Assembly (NCBI GenBank): GCA_021527695.1
Contig: JAKFAO010000007.1
Coordinates: 1,178,001-1,242,000, forward strand
Direction: 5' to 3'
From: Naematelia aurantialba
Taxonomy: Eukaryota > Basidiomycota > Tremellomycetes > Tremellales > Naemateliaceae
Length of the DNA: 64,000 nt
Shown here: in pieces, positions 10,921 through 21,315 of the stretch
How positions within the stretch are numbered: position 1 is the stretch's first letter
Layout of the letters: every line of letters begins with the position of its first letter
The notes under the pieces: generated by a model
Told to the model about the DNA's origin: nothing
The model's database searches: none
What the model saw: the letters and a program-made list of their open reading frames with translations, nothing else
Translations under genes and position numbers: made by a program

Positions 10921-11056
10921 GTTGCGGTGCAAAAAGAGAGCAAACACAATTCACAAAATTGATTTGAGCGGTGTTCATCTCATGACTACAATGCTGCCGC
11001 AAAAGCGGACAGACGATGCTCAAGATGTAATCAAAAGGGTGTACAAACAAATCATT

Positions 11057-13356
11057 CTAGTTCTTCTTCTCCCCCTCAGACGCCGATGAATCAGACGTAG
11101 AGTCTGACTGCGATCCCGAAGACTCTGACTCCGACGTTCGATTGTCAGCCTGTCGCTTTTCATAGACCTGTTTGTCAGCATGGCAGATCAATTATTTGCA
11201 CCAACTTTTTGGAAGAGACCTAACGACGCCTGCTGAGCAGCATCGGCAGCCGCTTTGATATCCTCCGCCTTAACGGAGGCGTCACCGGCGGCTCCCTTGG
11301 CCGCAATCTCCCTCAGCTCCCCTAGCAGCTTTCGAACCTTCTCTCGCTCCGTGACATCCAGCTGCTTCTCGAACTCATTCAAGGAGCGCTCAGTTTCAGA
11401 CGCAAAGCTCTCGCCTCGGTTGGCTTCCTCAATAACCTGCCGTCGTTCCCTGTCGGACTCGGCGTACCTCTCGGCATCGGATACCATGTTCTCAATCTCC
11501 TTGTCGGAAAGACCTGATGAAGATGCGATCGTAACACTCTGCTCGCGGTCGGTAGCTTTGTCAACGGCGCTGACATTGACAATACCGTCCGCATCAATAT
11601 CGAAAGTGATCTGGATTTGTGGAACGCCTTTCGGCGCGGGAGGAAGGCCAGTAAGCTGGAAGTTACCAAGGAGTTTGTTGTCTCGAACGAGCTCGCGCTC
11701 GCCTTGGTATACCTTGACATCAATTGACGTTTGACCATCGGCTGCAGTTGAAAAATTTTGCGATTTCTTGGTGGGGATCGTGGTGTTTCTGTTGATGAGA
11801 CGCGTGAAAACCCCTCCGAGAGTTTCGATGCCTAGAGAGAGGGGGGTGACATCGAGCAACAAGATGTCGGTCACGTTCCCAGCCAGAACGCCCGCCTGGA
11901 TAGAGGCACCAATAGCTACTGCTTCGTCGGGGTTGACTCCTTTGCTAGGTTCGCGACCAAAGACAGTCTTGACTGTGTCCACGACCTTCGGCATACGCGA
12001 CATGCCGCCGACAAGGATGACATCGTTGATATCCGAAGCCTTCACTCCAGCATCGTTCAAAGCTTTCCTGCACGGCTCAATCGTCCGGTCGACCAATGGT
12101 TTGACGATTGACTCGAATCGTGCTCGTGTAAGATTAAGGTTGATGTGCTGAGGACCAGCGGCGGTGGCAGTGATGTACGGAAGGGAGATGTCGGTCGAAC
12201 CAGCGCTAGAAAGTTCACATTTGGCTTTCTCAGCGGCTTCGCGAATGCGTTGGATTGCCATGCGATCCTGCGAAACGTCCACACCGCTTTCTTTCTTAAA
12301 TTCTGCAAGAATGTGGTTGACAAGGGCAATGTCGAAATCCTCTCCACCCAAATGTGTGTCACCGTTGGTTGATTTCACCTCAAAGACTCCCTTTTGCATT
12401 TCGAGGATCGAGATATCGAAAGTACCACCACCGAGATCGTAAACGGCGATGACGGCAGAGTCATTTTTGTCGAGGCCGTAAGCAAGAGCCGCAGCGGTTG
12501 GCTCATTGATAACTCGAAGTACGTCAAGTCCAGCGATAGCCCCGGCGTCTTTAGTTGCCTGTCGTTGAGAATCGTTGAAATATGCGGGAACAGTGATAAC
12601 TTTCCCAGTGAGCTTTTTCTATCATGAGTGACTCACCTGCATGCTTCACGGGTTTACCAAGGTAGGCCGAAGCCGTGTCTTTCATCTTGCCAACCACAAA
12701 GGCCCCGATCTGAGAGGGGGAATAATTCTGTCCACGAGCTTGTACCCATGCGTCACCGTTCGTATGAGCTACAATCTTGTAGGGAACGTTGGCGATATCG
12801 TTCTGCACTTCAGGGTCCTTGAATTTTCGACCGATCAACCTGGCTTTAGCTGTGAACCACAAGATACGCTTACCGTTTCGAGGCGAAAATAGTGTTTTCC
12901 CCATTGACCACGGCTTGCCGGCGGGCGGGCTGTCCAACCAGTCGTTCACCATCTGTCATTAGCTAGGCCAGCACAACACTCCATTACCTTTGGTGAAAGC
13001 AACCACCGAAGGGGTTGTTCGCGCACCCTCAGAGTTTTCGAGCACCTTCGCTGCACCACCTTCATAGATTCTACAGGTCAGACTGAACCAAAACAGGCGA
13101 CTCACGAAACACAGGAGTTGGTCGTGCCTAGATCGATCCTATGTGCGTCAGTCAAACCAGTCTGTATGGCCACATATGAGAGACGTACCCAATGACAGGA
13201 CCATTGACCTTGCCGTTCGAGTTGTATCGTCTTGCGCCAAGGAGGGAAGCGGTCGATCGCTGTACCGTCAACTCGGTCCTCGACGAGCGTACTCACAGAT
13301 GCAGTGCGGAGAGGTAGTGGAGGAAGAGCTCTGAGAGAGCGAGTGAGGCCGTACAT
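11057..13356 (-). CDS. SSC1: Mitochondrial Hsp70 chaperone
   Basis: This is the matrix DnaK-type chaperone that drives protein import and folding. Starting at 13356 ([15 protein letters not shown]) it has an arginine-rich presequence; splicing then gives [20 protein letters not shown], so the ATPase phosphate-1 motif is preserved. Further blocks are [39 protein letters not shown] (phosphate 2, near 12420-12450), [12 protein letters not shown] (adenosine motif) and the substrate domain from [13 protein letters not shown], a form typical of DnaK and mtHsp70. The last intron (about 38 nt, 11168-11205) must be removed to pass from GLFQK to [11 protein letters not shown]; without it a false stop appears at 11188. 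The true C-terminus is Ser/Asp/Glu-rich and ends EGEKKN. The gene is about 2.3 kb with several short introns. Confidence 0.93.
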
Positions 13357-13770
13357 GTCGTTTAATGGGAGCAAGTATGGAGGGATGCAATTGAATGCGC
13401 AAATGCCAAAAGTGTCTGGTGTAGAGAGAGGCAAAGTCGCAGAAATCTCTGAATTTTCAATGTGTCGGGGGCGAAAATCTAGCTGGTTCCGCGGGTGGCG
13501 GCGAATTTTTGATTCCGTCAAGGGAGTTTGGAGCCCCGGCTTCCCTATGCTGCTGACCTGTGGCACAGTTGATCTTTTGTTTTCGTATCGAGAGGTTATT
13601 GGAACCACTACAAGGTACTTGCATAGAGGTAGGCGACTTCACTCGCAATAGGCAATCTGTGCATCTTACACCACAACTATATACTATGCGTCTCAATGCC
13701 AATCACCTTGAAGTTAGCGTGTGATCAATCATTTGCACTCACCTTGACTCCCTTCTTCCGTGGAACAGCA

Positions 13771-15707
13771 TCAGTCAGCTGGTTGCATCCTGGTGGTCAG
13801 TCCACTCTCTACAAGGCACGTACCCCACACTCTAACGCTCTGTAGCTCGTCACACCCCTCCAAAATATCCTTCATTGTGAAGTCCGTCACTTGACGACAC
13901 CACCCAACATTCAGAGCGCGCAGGCGCTTACAACTGCCCAATAAGCTCAGAGCATCAGCATCGACTTCTCGCCAGCCCATAATTGACAGGCCTTCCAGTG
14001 AATGACCGGAGTGTCGTAACATGGCTCTAAGAGCTGAGCCTCGGAGATCGTGCCCCTTCTCAAGATCGATGACCTTGAAACCAACAGAAGCCGTGTTCGC
14101 AAAGAAGTCGGCAACCCCATCATCGGTAAGCTCCACGAGATTGCGCAAGTGTAGGTTGAGTAGAGGTAAGGGCGCAATGGCGGGCAGGATGGCATCTGAC
14201 AGCTCGGGATTGTCTGAAAGGTCTAATGATGTGATACTTGTACACGAGTGAAGTAACGCCGACACAGCTTCATCGCTGAGCGTCTGCCCCGGTGCAGATA
14301 TCGCCAGCGAGGTCAGGTTGAGCTTAGCGAGAGGAACGAGGCAGTCGTTATCTAGCTTGCCGATCTCCGAAAGGCGCAAGGCCTTGATATTCGGACAACT
14401 CTCGACGAGTTTCGTGATAGTGTCGCTGTCGATGCGGGGCGACTGAGTGATAGACAAGCTTTCGAGCATCTTCCCACGACCCTCGAAGAACGATATCCAT
14501 CCTTCTTTGCGTACGAGAAAAGGGGCAAAGAGCTCGATACTTTGCAAGCGGGCAAGATGCATTCCCCACATGGCGACAGCCTCCGTGGACAGTTGTCCGC
14601 ACAAATGGAGATGCAGTCGCTCAAGATTCGGGCACAATCGAGCCAATGCGAGATAGGATTCTGGGACAAGGCGAGTGCAGTCGTACATGGCGAGATCGAG
14701 ACGGTCCGGAGAGTAAAACAGAGGCGCAGTTTCGGGACCACTAACATTAACGTTTACTTGGCCTATAGCTTACAGTCGGCGGCTCTTCGATATGATCTTG
14801 CAGACCTTGTCCATATTGACAGAGCCGATGTCACCGAGAGCATCGACGTCCTCGATGTACTTTCCGATCATCTGTTATCAGCTGAGCTAGAAATGTGCAC
14901 TCTACCTGGATACACAGATCCCCGAGGTTTGTAACGCCTTTGCGTTGTTCATAATGGACAACTTTTCCGCGATTTTCCTTCTTCTGAACAGCCTTTTTGG
15001 GCACCTTTTTGGGTTTCGCAAAAGGGTCCACGCCAAGTCCGTAACAACACTCGAGACATAGCCATGTAGATTTCTTATTGGGATGTTCCTTGGTGTACGG
15101 AGTCTGCAGTTCAGCGAAGCAAGTCCCAGGCGACTTACCACTGTGAAGCGTTTGCCACATTCACCACAGTCCATGAAATCTCCCACTGCTCGGAGAGGAC
15201 TAGGAGAGACATGGCGCCGTCTGCGGGGAACCGGGGTTGCTGTTTCGCTAGCCCTAGAAGACTGCTCGGCGTCGAGGTCTTCCGAGTCAACTGAAAGAGC
15301 CCTGCGCTTGATAGGAGCTTCCAGCTCCTAGAAGAAGCATTAGCGCTGGCAATGGAAGCCACGAACCTGGCTCGATCTTCGCTTCTTCAATTCATCATCC
15401 GTTCTCTCTGAGGTGTTCTCCCCGACTTGGCTCGGCCCAGCTTCAACAGTCCGAGCGGTCAGGGCTCCAGCTGGGTCAAGGGACGTATCGGCCTCGCTTA
15501 CAGGACCATCAGGAGCTAATTGATCGTTGCCCGCGATATCTGCAGAATTGCCCCACGTCGTTAGTCGACCTGCTGGTTCAACCCCGAGCCCCTATGACGT
15601 TAAGATGTATGCCAGTACTCTGAACGTACAGCAAGGAACGAAGTCAGAGCCGATGAAGGGCCCCGGATTCCGCCAGCAGCACCCGCGGCTCCTCGTCTAC
15701 GGGACAT
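13771..15707 (-). CDS. RAD7: Nucleotide-excision repair protein Rad7 (leucine-rich repeat)
   Basis: Rad7 works with Rad16 in repair of non-transcribed DNA and as part of a cullin ubiquitin ligase in the nucleus. The N-terminus, MSRRRGAAG then GIRGPSSALTSFL, matches the conserved Rad7 start and fixes the ATG at 15707. A cysteine-containing segment follows: MDCGECGKRFTV, then TPYTKEHPNKKSTWLCLECC and VDPFAKPKKVPKK (15170-15000). Next is RGKVVHYEQRKGVTNLGDLC. After an intron, RLDLAMYDCTRLVPESY opens a series of leucine-rich repeats of about 26 residues (LKSLDLSDNPELSD-like) to the end, TTRMQPAD. The gene is divergent from the thymidylate kinase with 163 bp between the starts, a probable shared promoter. 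Confidence 0.88.
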
Positions 15708-15870
15708 GGAGAGGACAGACTGTCCTTGGTCGTTTTGTGATACGTCTGCGGTAGAGATTATTATTAGAGGATGGAATCGGAAACGAACTGCTGCTGGCTG
15801 ACTGGACTTTGATCACGTGACGGATACAACGCGATCGTGACGCGCCTGTTCCTCATACTTCACAAACTGC
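15708..15870. promoter_or_regulatory. Shared promoter region of RAD7 and the thymidylate kinase gene
   Basis: The two start codons face away from each other 163 bp apart. The interval holds GATCACGTGACGG near 15815, which contains a CACGTG E-box. No clear TATA box is seen. Both products serve DNA repair or DNA synthesis, so shared control is plausible but inferred. Confidence 0.5.
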
Positions 15871-16625
15871 ATGATGACAAGGAGAGGTGCATTCATCGTA
15901 TTTGAAGGTCTGGACAGGTCAGGGAAGACCACGCAGGTGCAGCGGCTCATCGAGAGACTTGAAGCCGATGCGCGTCCTGTCCGGCTTCAAAAGTTTCCAG
16001 GTGCGCGTTGAATTCATGGACATCGCGCTCACGACTAGATCGGACAACTTCCATAGGGCGGATGATCGATTCATATCTGCAGTCGAAGAGCGACCTTGAT
16101 GATCGAGCAATCCACTTACTGTTCAGTGCCAATCGCTGGGAGTGCGCGTGAGTTTTGCGTCTTATGTGCTTTATTAAACATCGTAGTCATGCTATAGAGC
16201 GCGATCTCGCTCAAGGCATCACAGTCATTGCGGATCGCTACGGCTTTTCGGGGATAGCATTTTCTGCGGCCAAGGTCCGTGACACCTGGAATATTTGCTG
16301 ATGCCAGGGCCTGCCGTTTTCCTATTGCCTGCAACCCGATACCGGCTTGCCATTACCAGACGCCGTCATATATTTGGCCGTGGATCCTGATGTTGCGGCT
16401 GCACGCGCTGCTTATGGTTTGGAGAGATATGAGAAGACAGAGACTCAATTACGAGTCCGTAGTGAATTTGAACAAGTCGCCGAGGAAGTACGTCGGCGAC
16501 ATGGTAATATATGGCATTCTATCGAGGCTGTCGGCGAAAAGGAAGACGTCGAGGAGAGAGTGTGGGCCGTTCTGGATCCCGTATTACGTACAGATCTTCA
16601 CCCCGAAGGCAAGCTGTGGATGTAG
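15871..16625 (+). CDS. CDC8: Thymidylate (dTMP) kinase
   Basis: It converts dTMP to dTDP, an essential step of dTTP synthesis. Two adjacent ATGs open the frame ([15 protein letters not shown]); the P-loop is [11 protein letters not shown], with the Arg after Asp typical of eukaryotic enzymes. Later exons give [16 protein letters not shown] near 16225-16272, containing the DRY motif, and [19 protein letters not shown] near 16330-16390. The lid segment follows, with [18 protein letters not shown]. The protein ends EGKLWM, about 210 residues after splicing, the normal length. Three short introns are evident. Confidence 0.9.
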
Positions 16626-16853
16626 CTTGCCATTGCAACATTCCCTTCATGGCGCCAAGCTGATGTGAGTCGGCATCATGCTCTCTCTGTAAGAAGTTAT
16701 ACCAAGGCTCCCAGGACCGATTATTGTAGTTTTGCACGATAGGTCCCTCGTGCGTAGGGGCATGATGTGGCATTTGTTGCAAGCTCTTATCAAATTCTAA
16801 ATCGCTCCCGCCTTCGCTCCATCTGATTCCAATTCTCCTGTGCATTACCAAAC

Positions 16854-17090
16854 ATGGCGCCTCTGCTGCGTAGATACTTTGCGCCAAAGCAACGGTCGTT
16901 GCTGTCCAGCCTCTTCACGGCCACGTTTCTCGGAGCCGTCGCTGTGGTGGCATTTCCATGCCCGGCTCGTCCATCTGCTCGCTCGACGTTGCACCTGGAT
17001 GGCGACCAGACAAGGCCACGGAATAGCGGGCACGATGTCGTCGTCATGATGAACGAGCGTGGAAAACGAAGGTTTATTGAGGAACGGTAG
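16854..17090 (+). CDS. Small single-pass membrane protein, unknown function
   Basis: This is a 78-codon intronless frame: MAPLLRRYFAPKQRS, then a hydrophobic stretch SLFTATFLGAVAVVAF (about residues 20-35), then a basic and polar tail ending GKRRFIEER. The positively charged start followed by one membrane helix fits a small inner mitochondrial membrane protein such as an oxidase assembly factor, but I do not recognise a family. The CPARP directly after the helix is a conserved-looking element. The start has A at -3, a good fungal context. It sits between convergent neighbours in otherwise empty sequence, which supports it as a real gene. Confidence 0.55.
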   Translation: MAPLLRRYFAPKQRSLLSSLFTATFLGAVAVVAFPCPARPSARSTLHLDGDQTRPRNSGHDVVVMMNERGKRRFIEER

Positions 17091-17383
17091 GCCATGGATG
17101 GTGGCCTGGGTGGTGGGTTCAGGTGGTTAGATCCCTCGTCCGAATTCCCGCTGACAGGCTCAGATCTTCCTTCATTTCAGAATTGCCCCTGGGAAATCTC
17201 TACCGGTGCCCACTTTGTTGTAACCCTCACACTGTAGGTATCATGAGCCTTTCAGTCTGACGCTCTCACAGCCTATCGAGGACTCCTGAATTGTATCGAA
17301 GATTAAGCTGCATTCCTGTGGAAGATACCCCGCACGTCGATACCCGCCTGCATGCACAATCACTATTACGCCCTGATTTACCC

Positions 17384-18650
17384 TTACGGTCCAGCCGCTT
17401 TCTGACCTGTTGCCTTCTTCTCCCTCTGACCATATGCCTTGCTGGCGTACTACCATAATGTCAGCGATTCAAGGTATCGTACACTCACGTCGCCGTCCAC
17501 GCAGATAAGATTCTGCGGCTCTTGTGCCTGACCAGCTAAGTAACGGCGAATAATTTCTTTGGTCCCATTGGCATAGCGACTTTGCGCGTCGAGGGATGTG
17601 CCGGAAACGTGTGGAGTCATCGCGTTGCCAGCTCCAAGTGGATTTCGCGCGCCTCTCCAGGGATGATCCTTGGGTGCAGGTTGAACATCCCAGACGTCAC
17701 CTCCATATCCTCGAAGCTGTCCGCTCTTCAAGGCATTGGCGACGGCTTGCCTATCGCAAATGGCGCCACGAGCGGTGTTGACAAGCCAAGCACCTCGTTT
17801 CATCTTGCTAATAAGATCTGCATTGAAAAGACCTCGTGTGCCCTCGTGCAGTGGGCAGTTCTGTCATTAGCGAGCTCATCTGCAGTCACGAACGATTGTA
17901 ACAACATCCGCTTGCGCAAGCATGTCTTCGAGTTTATCAACACGTCTGGCCTTGATTCCCTTTGCTGCCTCTGGCGGCAGATCGGTATAGTCATACCACA
18001 GTAGCTCTCTGCAATTAAATGGTGCGAGCCGCTGTAACACACGATAGCCAATCCTGCCGCAGCCAACCGTGGCGACGACCTTGCCTTCGAGATCGTAGGT
18101 GTCCCGAGCCACGTCTGCCACATTCCAGCCGCCAGCCATGATCTGCTCATGTGCAGGCACGAAATTGCGGACCAAGTTGAGTATGGTCATGACTACATGT
18201 TCGGCAACGGAGACCACGTTTGAACCGGACACTTCAGCGACTGTGATGCCGCGCTCGTTGGCGGCATCGAGGTCGATGTGATCAGAACCGACGCCGGCCG
18301 TGACAGCCAACTTGAAGTTAGAGGCTCTTTGAATTAAATCGCGGGTCAGGTAGCCGGGATGGAAAGGAGTGGTGATGATAATTTCAGCCTACCATTAGCA
18401 TTCACTCGATGACTGTGCTGACCTCAGAAAGGTGCTTTTGAAAGACGCTGTCTGGACCTTCCTTGTCATCGGTGACAATGAACCTGCAGTCTCAGAGCTG
18501 ATCTCTGGTTGCTGCTTACTCGTAGCCTTGCTCCTCGAGCCATTCCGCGATACCAAGCTTGTTCTCTACAGTTCCCAGAAGCTTCTTTTCATCTTCAGCG
18601 GCTTGTCCACCGCGATACAAGACGGCTAGCACTTTGCCTTTGGCGGACAT
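17384..18650 (-). CDS. FDH1: NAD-dependent formate dehydrogenase
   Basis: It oxidises formate to CO2 with NAD+, usually cytosolic in fungi, and serves formate and oxalate or C1 detoxification. From the ATG at 18650 the protein begins [20 protein letters not shown], the normal N-terminus. Diagnostic parts are [32 protein letters not shown], the Rossmann motif [31 protein letters not shown] and [16 protein letters not shown], which holds the catalytic His and the formate-binding block. A last intron of about 39 nt must be removed to add [12 protein letters not shown] and the tail ending at 17384. Several short introns are present. The 2-hydroxyacid dehydrogenase family is certain; the FDH subclass is clear from the [12 protein letters not shown] and AYGQREKK segments. 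Confidence 0.93.
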
Positions 18651-18972
18651 GATGGACGGAACGAAGAGGATGTTGTCATGGGCACACACAGACGGACGTT
18701 CATCATCCTATTATGAGCTTTTGAGGATGTCTGCGGAATAGCACGCTTGCATCCCGACAATCGGAGTTGCCCATGGCGGGACACCTGAATGCACGACGAA
18801 CACATGATCACATGACGGCGGATGGCAGCTGGAAAGGGCAGGGCAGCCCGGTTATAGAAAGACAACCGGGCTCATTTGTATTATACAACACCCTTAAAGG
18901 CCGATGAAGGGGGATGCCAATCCCTCCGAGGTACAGCACAGCCCAGGAGTTCCATATCGTCTCATAACATCC

Positions 18973-18978
<6 letters not shown>

Positions 18979-19007
<29 letters not shown>

Positions 19008-19011
19008 GGGT
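18979..19011. repeat. CA/GA microsatellite
   Basis: A run of about seven CA units passes directly into about ten GA units. It lies in the short region between the FDH start and the OMA1-like stop. Confidence 0.9.
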
Positions 19012-19049
19012 GTCTCGTACAAAGTTTCTATGCTTGCACAACAACATAA

Positions 19050-21121
19050 TCAGTGAATTTGCTCCCAACGCTCAATCTCCTCTCGAATAACCTCCATTCG
19101 TCTTTCAGGCGACGGATGGGTTGCCTCGGTCCACAGCTTGAACATCTTCCCCGTCAATCCCTCTTCCTTCTCGTGATCCGGCTGTATCTCGTGCAATCCA
19201 GTGACTGTCTGCGAGAAGTGCCCTAGGGCCCTTCGTGGATCAAACCCGGCCAATGCGAGGATTCTGCATTCAGCGTCATCGAACAGTCCCTCACCTTAAA
19301 CCCAAGAGATCCGCTTCAAACTCATGCTTCCACTCAAAGCCGACGTGGCCGTACCGTCCGGCCAGTTGCTCCGCGCTCGAGCGACCCACATTGGCGAGGG
19401 CATCGTTTACCCACGGACCGAGGAACAATCTATCATGAGCCTAGTCCCCCATCCGGCCACTCACGTGAAGGGCCATATCCAAGCTCTGGTCACATCCAAC
19501 GCCAAACCCAACATGCTAGGCCACAAGACTTGCTGTTGAGAAAGAGTCTCGAGGTGATGGCTAAGCAGCAAGTGGCCCATCTCGTGAGCGATGACGGTAG
19601 CGAGGTGTAAGCTCTGTTCGTCGGTCGGTTCAGGATGTCGTTGTGCAGCGAACGGATTCCAAGACGGGACCCGTGGTGGTAGATCTCGCAAAATATAATC
19701 CAACAAACCTGTAAAGATAACAACGCCTCCAGCGCCTTTCCCACCAAACCCGTACGAAAACGCATTCCGCTCGTCGGATCGGAGTATCATGATGTTGTAG
19801 GGTGGTCCGACTTCCAGATGTTCCTTGCCAGATGACGGTTCACTCCCAGGCAATGCCGAGTGAAGCATTGATGATACTCTCGGCCTCGGTTTGAGGGGAT
19901 GCGCAGAAGGAGGGATCGTGAGGCTGCCTGGCACGACCCGAGGCTCAGTAAAGGGTATCTGGCAGTCGCGAACGGCCGCTCCCTCGAGCCGATGCAGGGT
20001 CCCTTCCACCCAACGCCAACGCCAGTCCTGGTATGGTAACACTGGAGGTGCAGGGTGCTCTGCGGTCGTGAGGAGGTTGATGACACTGCGATACCAGTTG
20101 GCGCCAGCTAAGCTCGCCGAAATGGTGTCCTCCTCTTCTGGTGTTAAGAGAATGAGTCGCCACCTGCCGCTCAATGGTACTCGTTCCAAGCCACAGAGGT
20201 AGACCGCACCTAACATCACAATCGGGAGACCAAGGACCGCCAGTAATAGGAGCCTCATTCGCCGGAGGCTGTCCTTGAACACGCGCAGGCTCACCCAATG
20301 TCGGCGGAGGAGATGTACTTCGGCTTGTTGATCTGGCGTGAGCTCGTTATAATACGATATTGACGCAGGTGGCAGATCCGGTAGAAAGAACATCATTTTG
20401 TCGTAGTTGCTGATTGCTTTGCTCTGCATACTTGTGATATCTTCTTTCCTTGCTTTGCTTTTGTCGTTGAAGTGATTCCAAGGCATTGGCACCAGATAAG
20501 CCTTCCGGCCCTCTGAATCAACCATCACCTGGGCTTCCTCCATTCGCCCTTGGGCAAATTTCTTTGCGTCTTCCTGTTTCAGTCGAATCCCTTTCTCTTC
20601 CTGACACCACATCTTCCAGAACTCCTCCGCTTCACCACTCGCATCTGGCTGCATGGTTTCGTTTATCCAACGGACACCGCGTACCAGTTTAAATGTTGCG
20701 AGGGTCCCGAGAGGTAAGAAAGAGATCATGACTCGTGAGATCGCAGTAATGACTGTCAGAGCAGATGCAGACTGTGGGAAGCAGTGGTCAGTCGGGATGC
20801 CAGGTCACTGTTGGCACTCACTTTGATGATGCCGAGGAATGCGGGTATCAGAGGTAATGCCTCTCTCCGGCGTGTGGGATGGAATCGGCGGACTTGGCTC
20901 ATGATGACACCGGTGTACAGCTGACCATCACCAGTCCCTCGCTGTTTGCCTTTCCATCTTGGTGATGCTGTGCTCGTGCTCGCGCAAGATGACCGTGCGA
21001 AGCTTGATATCGGTCGTCCGAGTAACAGGGATCTAGGACGAAGCGAGTAAGGGAAGAATAAATGTACAGGCATGGGGCTTGCCGCTTGGCCAAGCGAGCA
21101 TAGCCGCCTAGAGTGCAGCAT
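19050..21121 (-). CDS. OMA1: OMA1-like M48 metallopeptidase of the inner mitochondrial membrane
   Basis: OMA1 is a zinc protease that processes inner-membrane proteins under stress. The zinc-binding helix HEMGH sits in HLATVIAHEMGHLLLSHH (near 19575), and the third ligand motif lies in HEFEADLLGFK (near 19315), which appears after splicing. RSDERNAFSYGFGGKGAGGV and VVIFTGLLDYI are typical of the fold. The N-terminus from 21121 (MLHSRRLCSLGQ) is Arg/Ser-rich and suits a mitochondrial presequence; an earlier in-frame start up to 21283 cannot be excluded but the first codon there is also ATG-rich and the sequence less typical. An exon with SASALTVITAISRVM and a later hydrophobic run (LLLAVLGLPIVMLGAVYLCG, about 20280-20200) are probable membrane segments. 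The last exon ends IREEIERWEQIH. Confidence 0.85.
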
Positions 21122-21315
21122 CTCTAGGACATAGGGTGTTCTTGTAGTGTGGATAAAGCGGGTGAACGGGCGAGGGAGGAGGGCAAGGAGATTTGAACGG
21201 CCCGGCGGTGCGCAGAGAGTTGCGAATACGAGGCACACCGGCGAACCAAACCGACACGCGGCTTTGTGTCTCTCAATCATCAATTAGCTCTCATGACATC
21301 CTCTAGAGATTTATT

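Noticed and set aside
11188..11210. Stop codon truncating the Hsp70 C-terminus
   Set aside because: It lies inside a 38-nt intron; splicing gives the standard VYEKR tail.
11255..12151. Plus-strand open frames opposite the mitochondrial Hsp70
   Set aside because: They are antisense shadows of a strongly conserved coding exon with codon bias.
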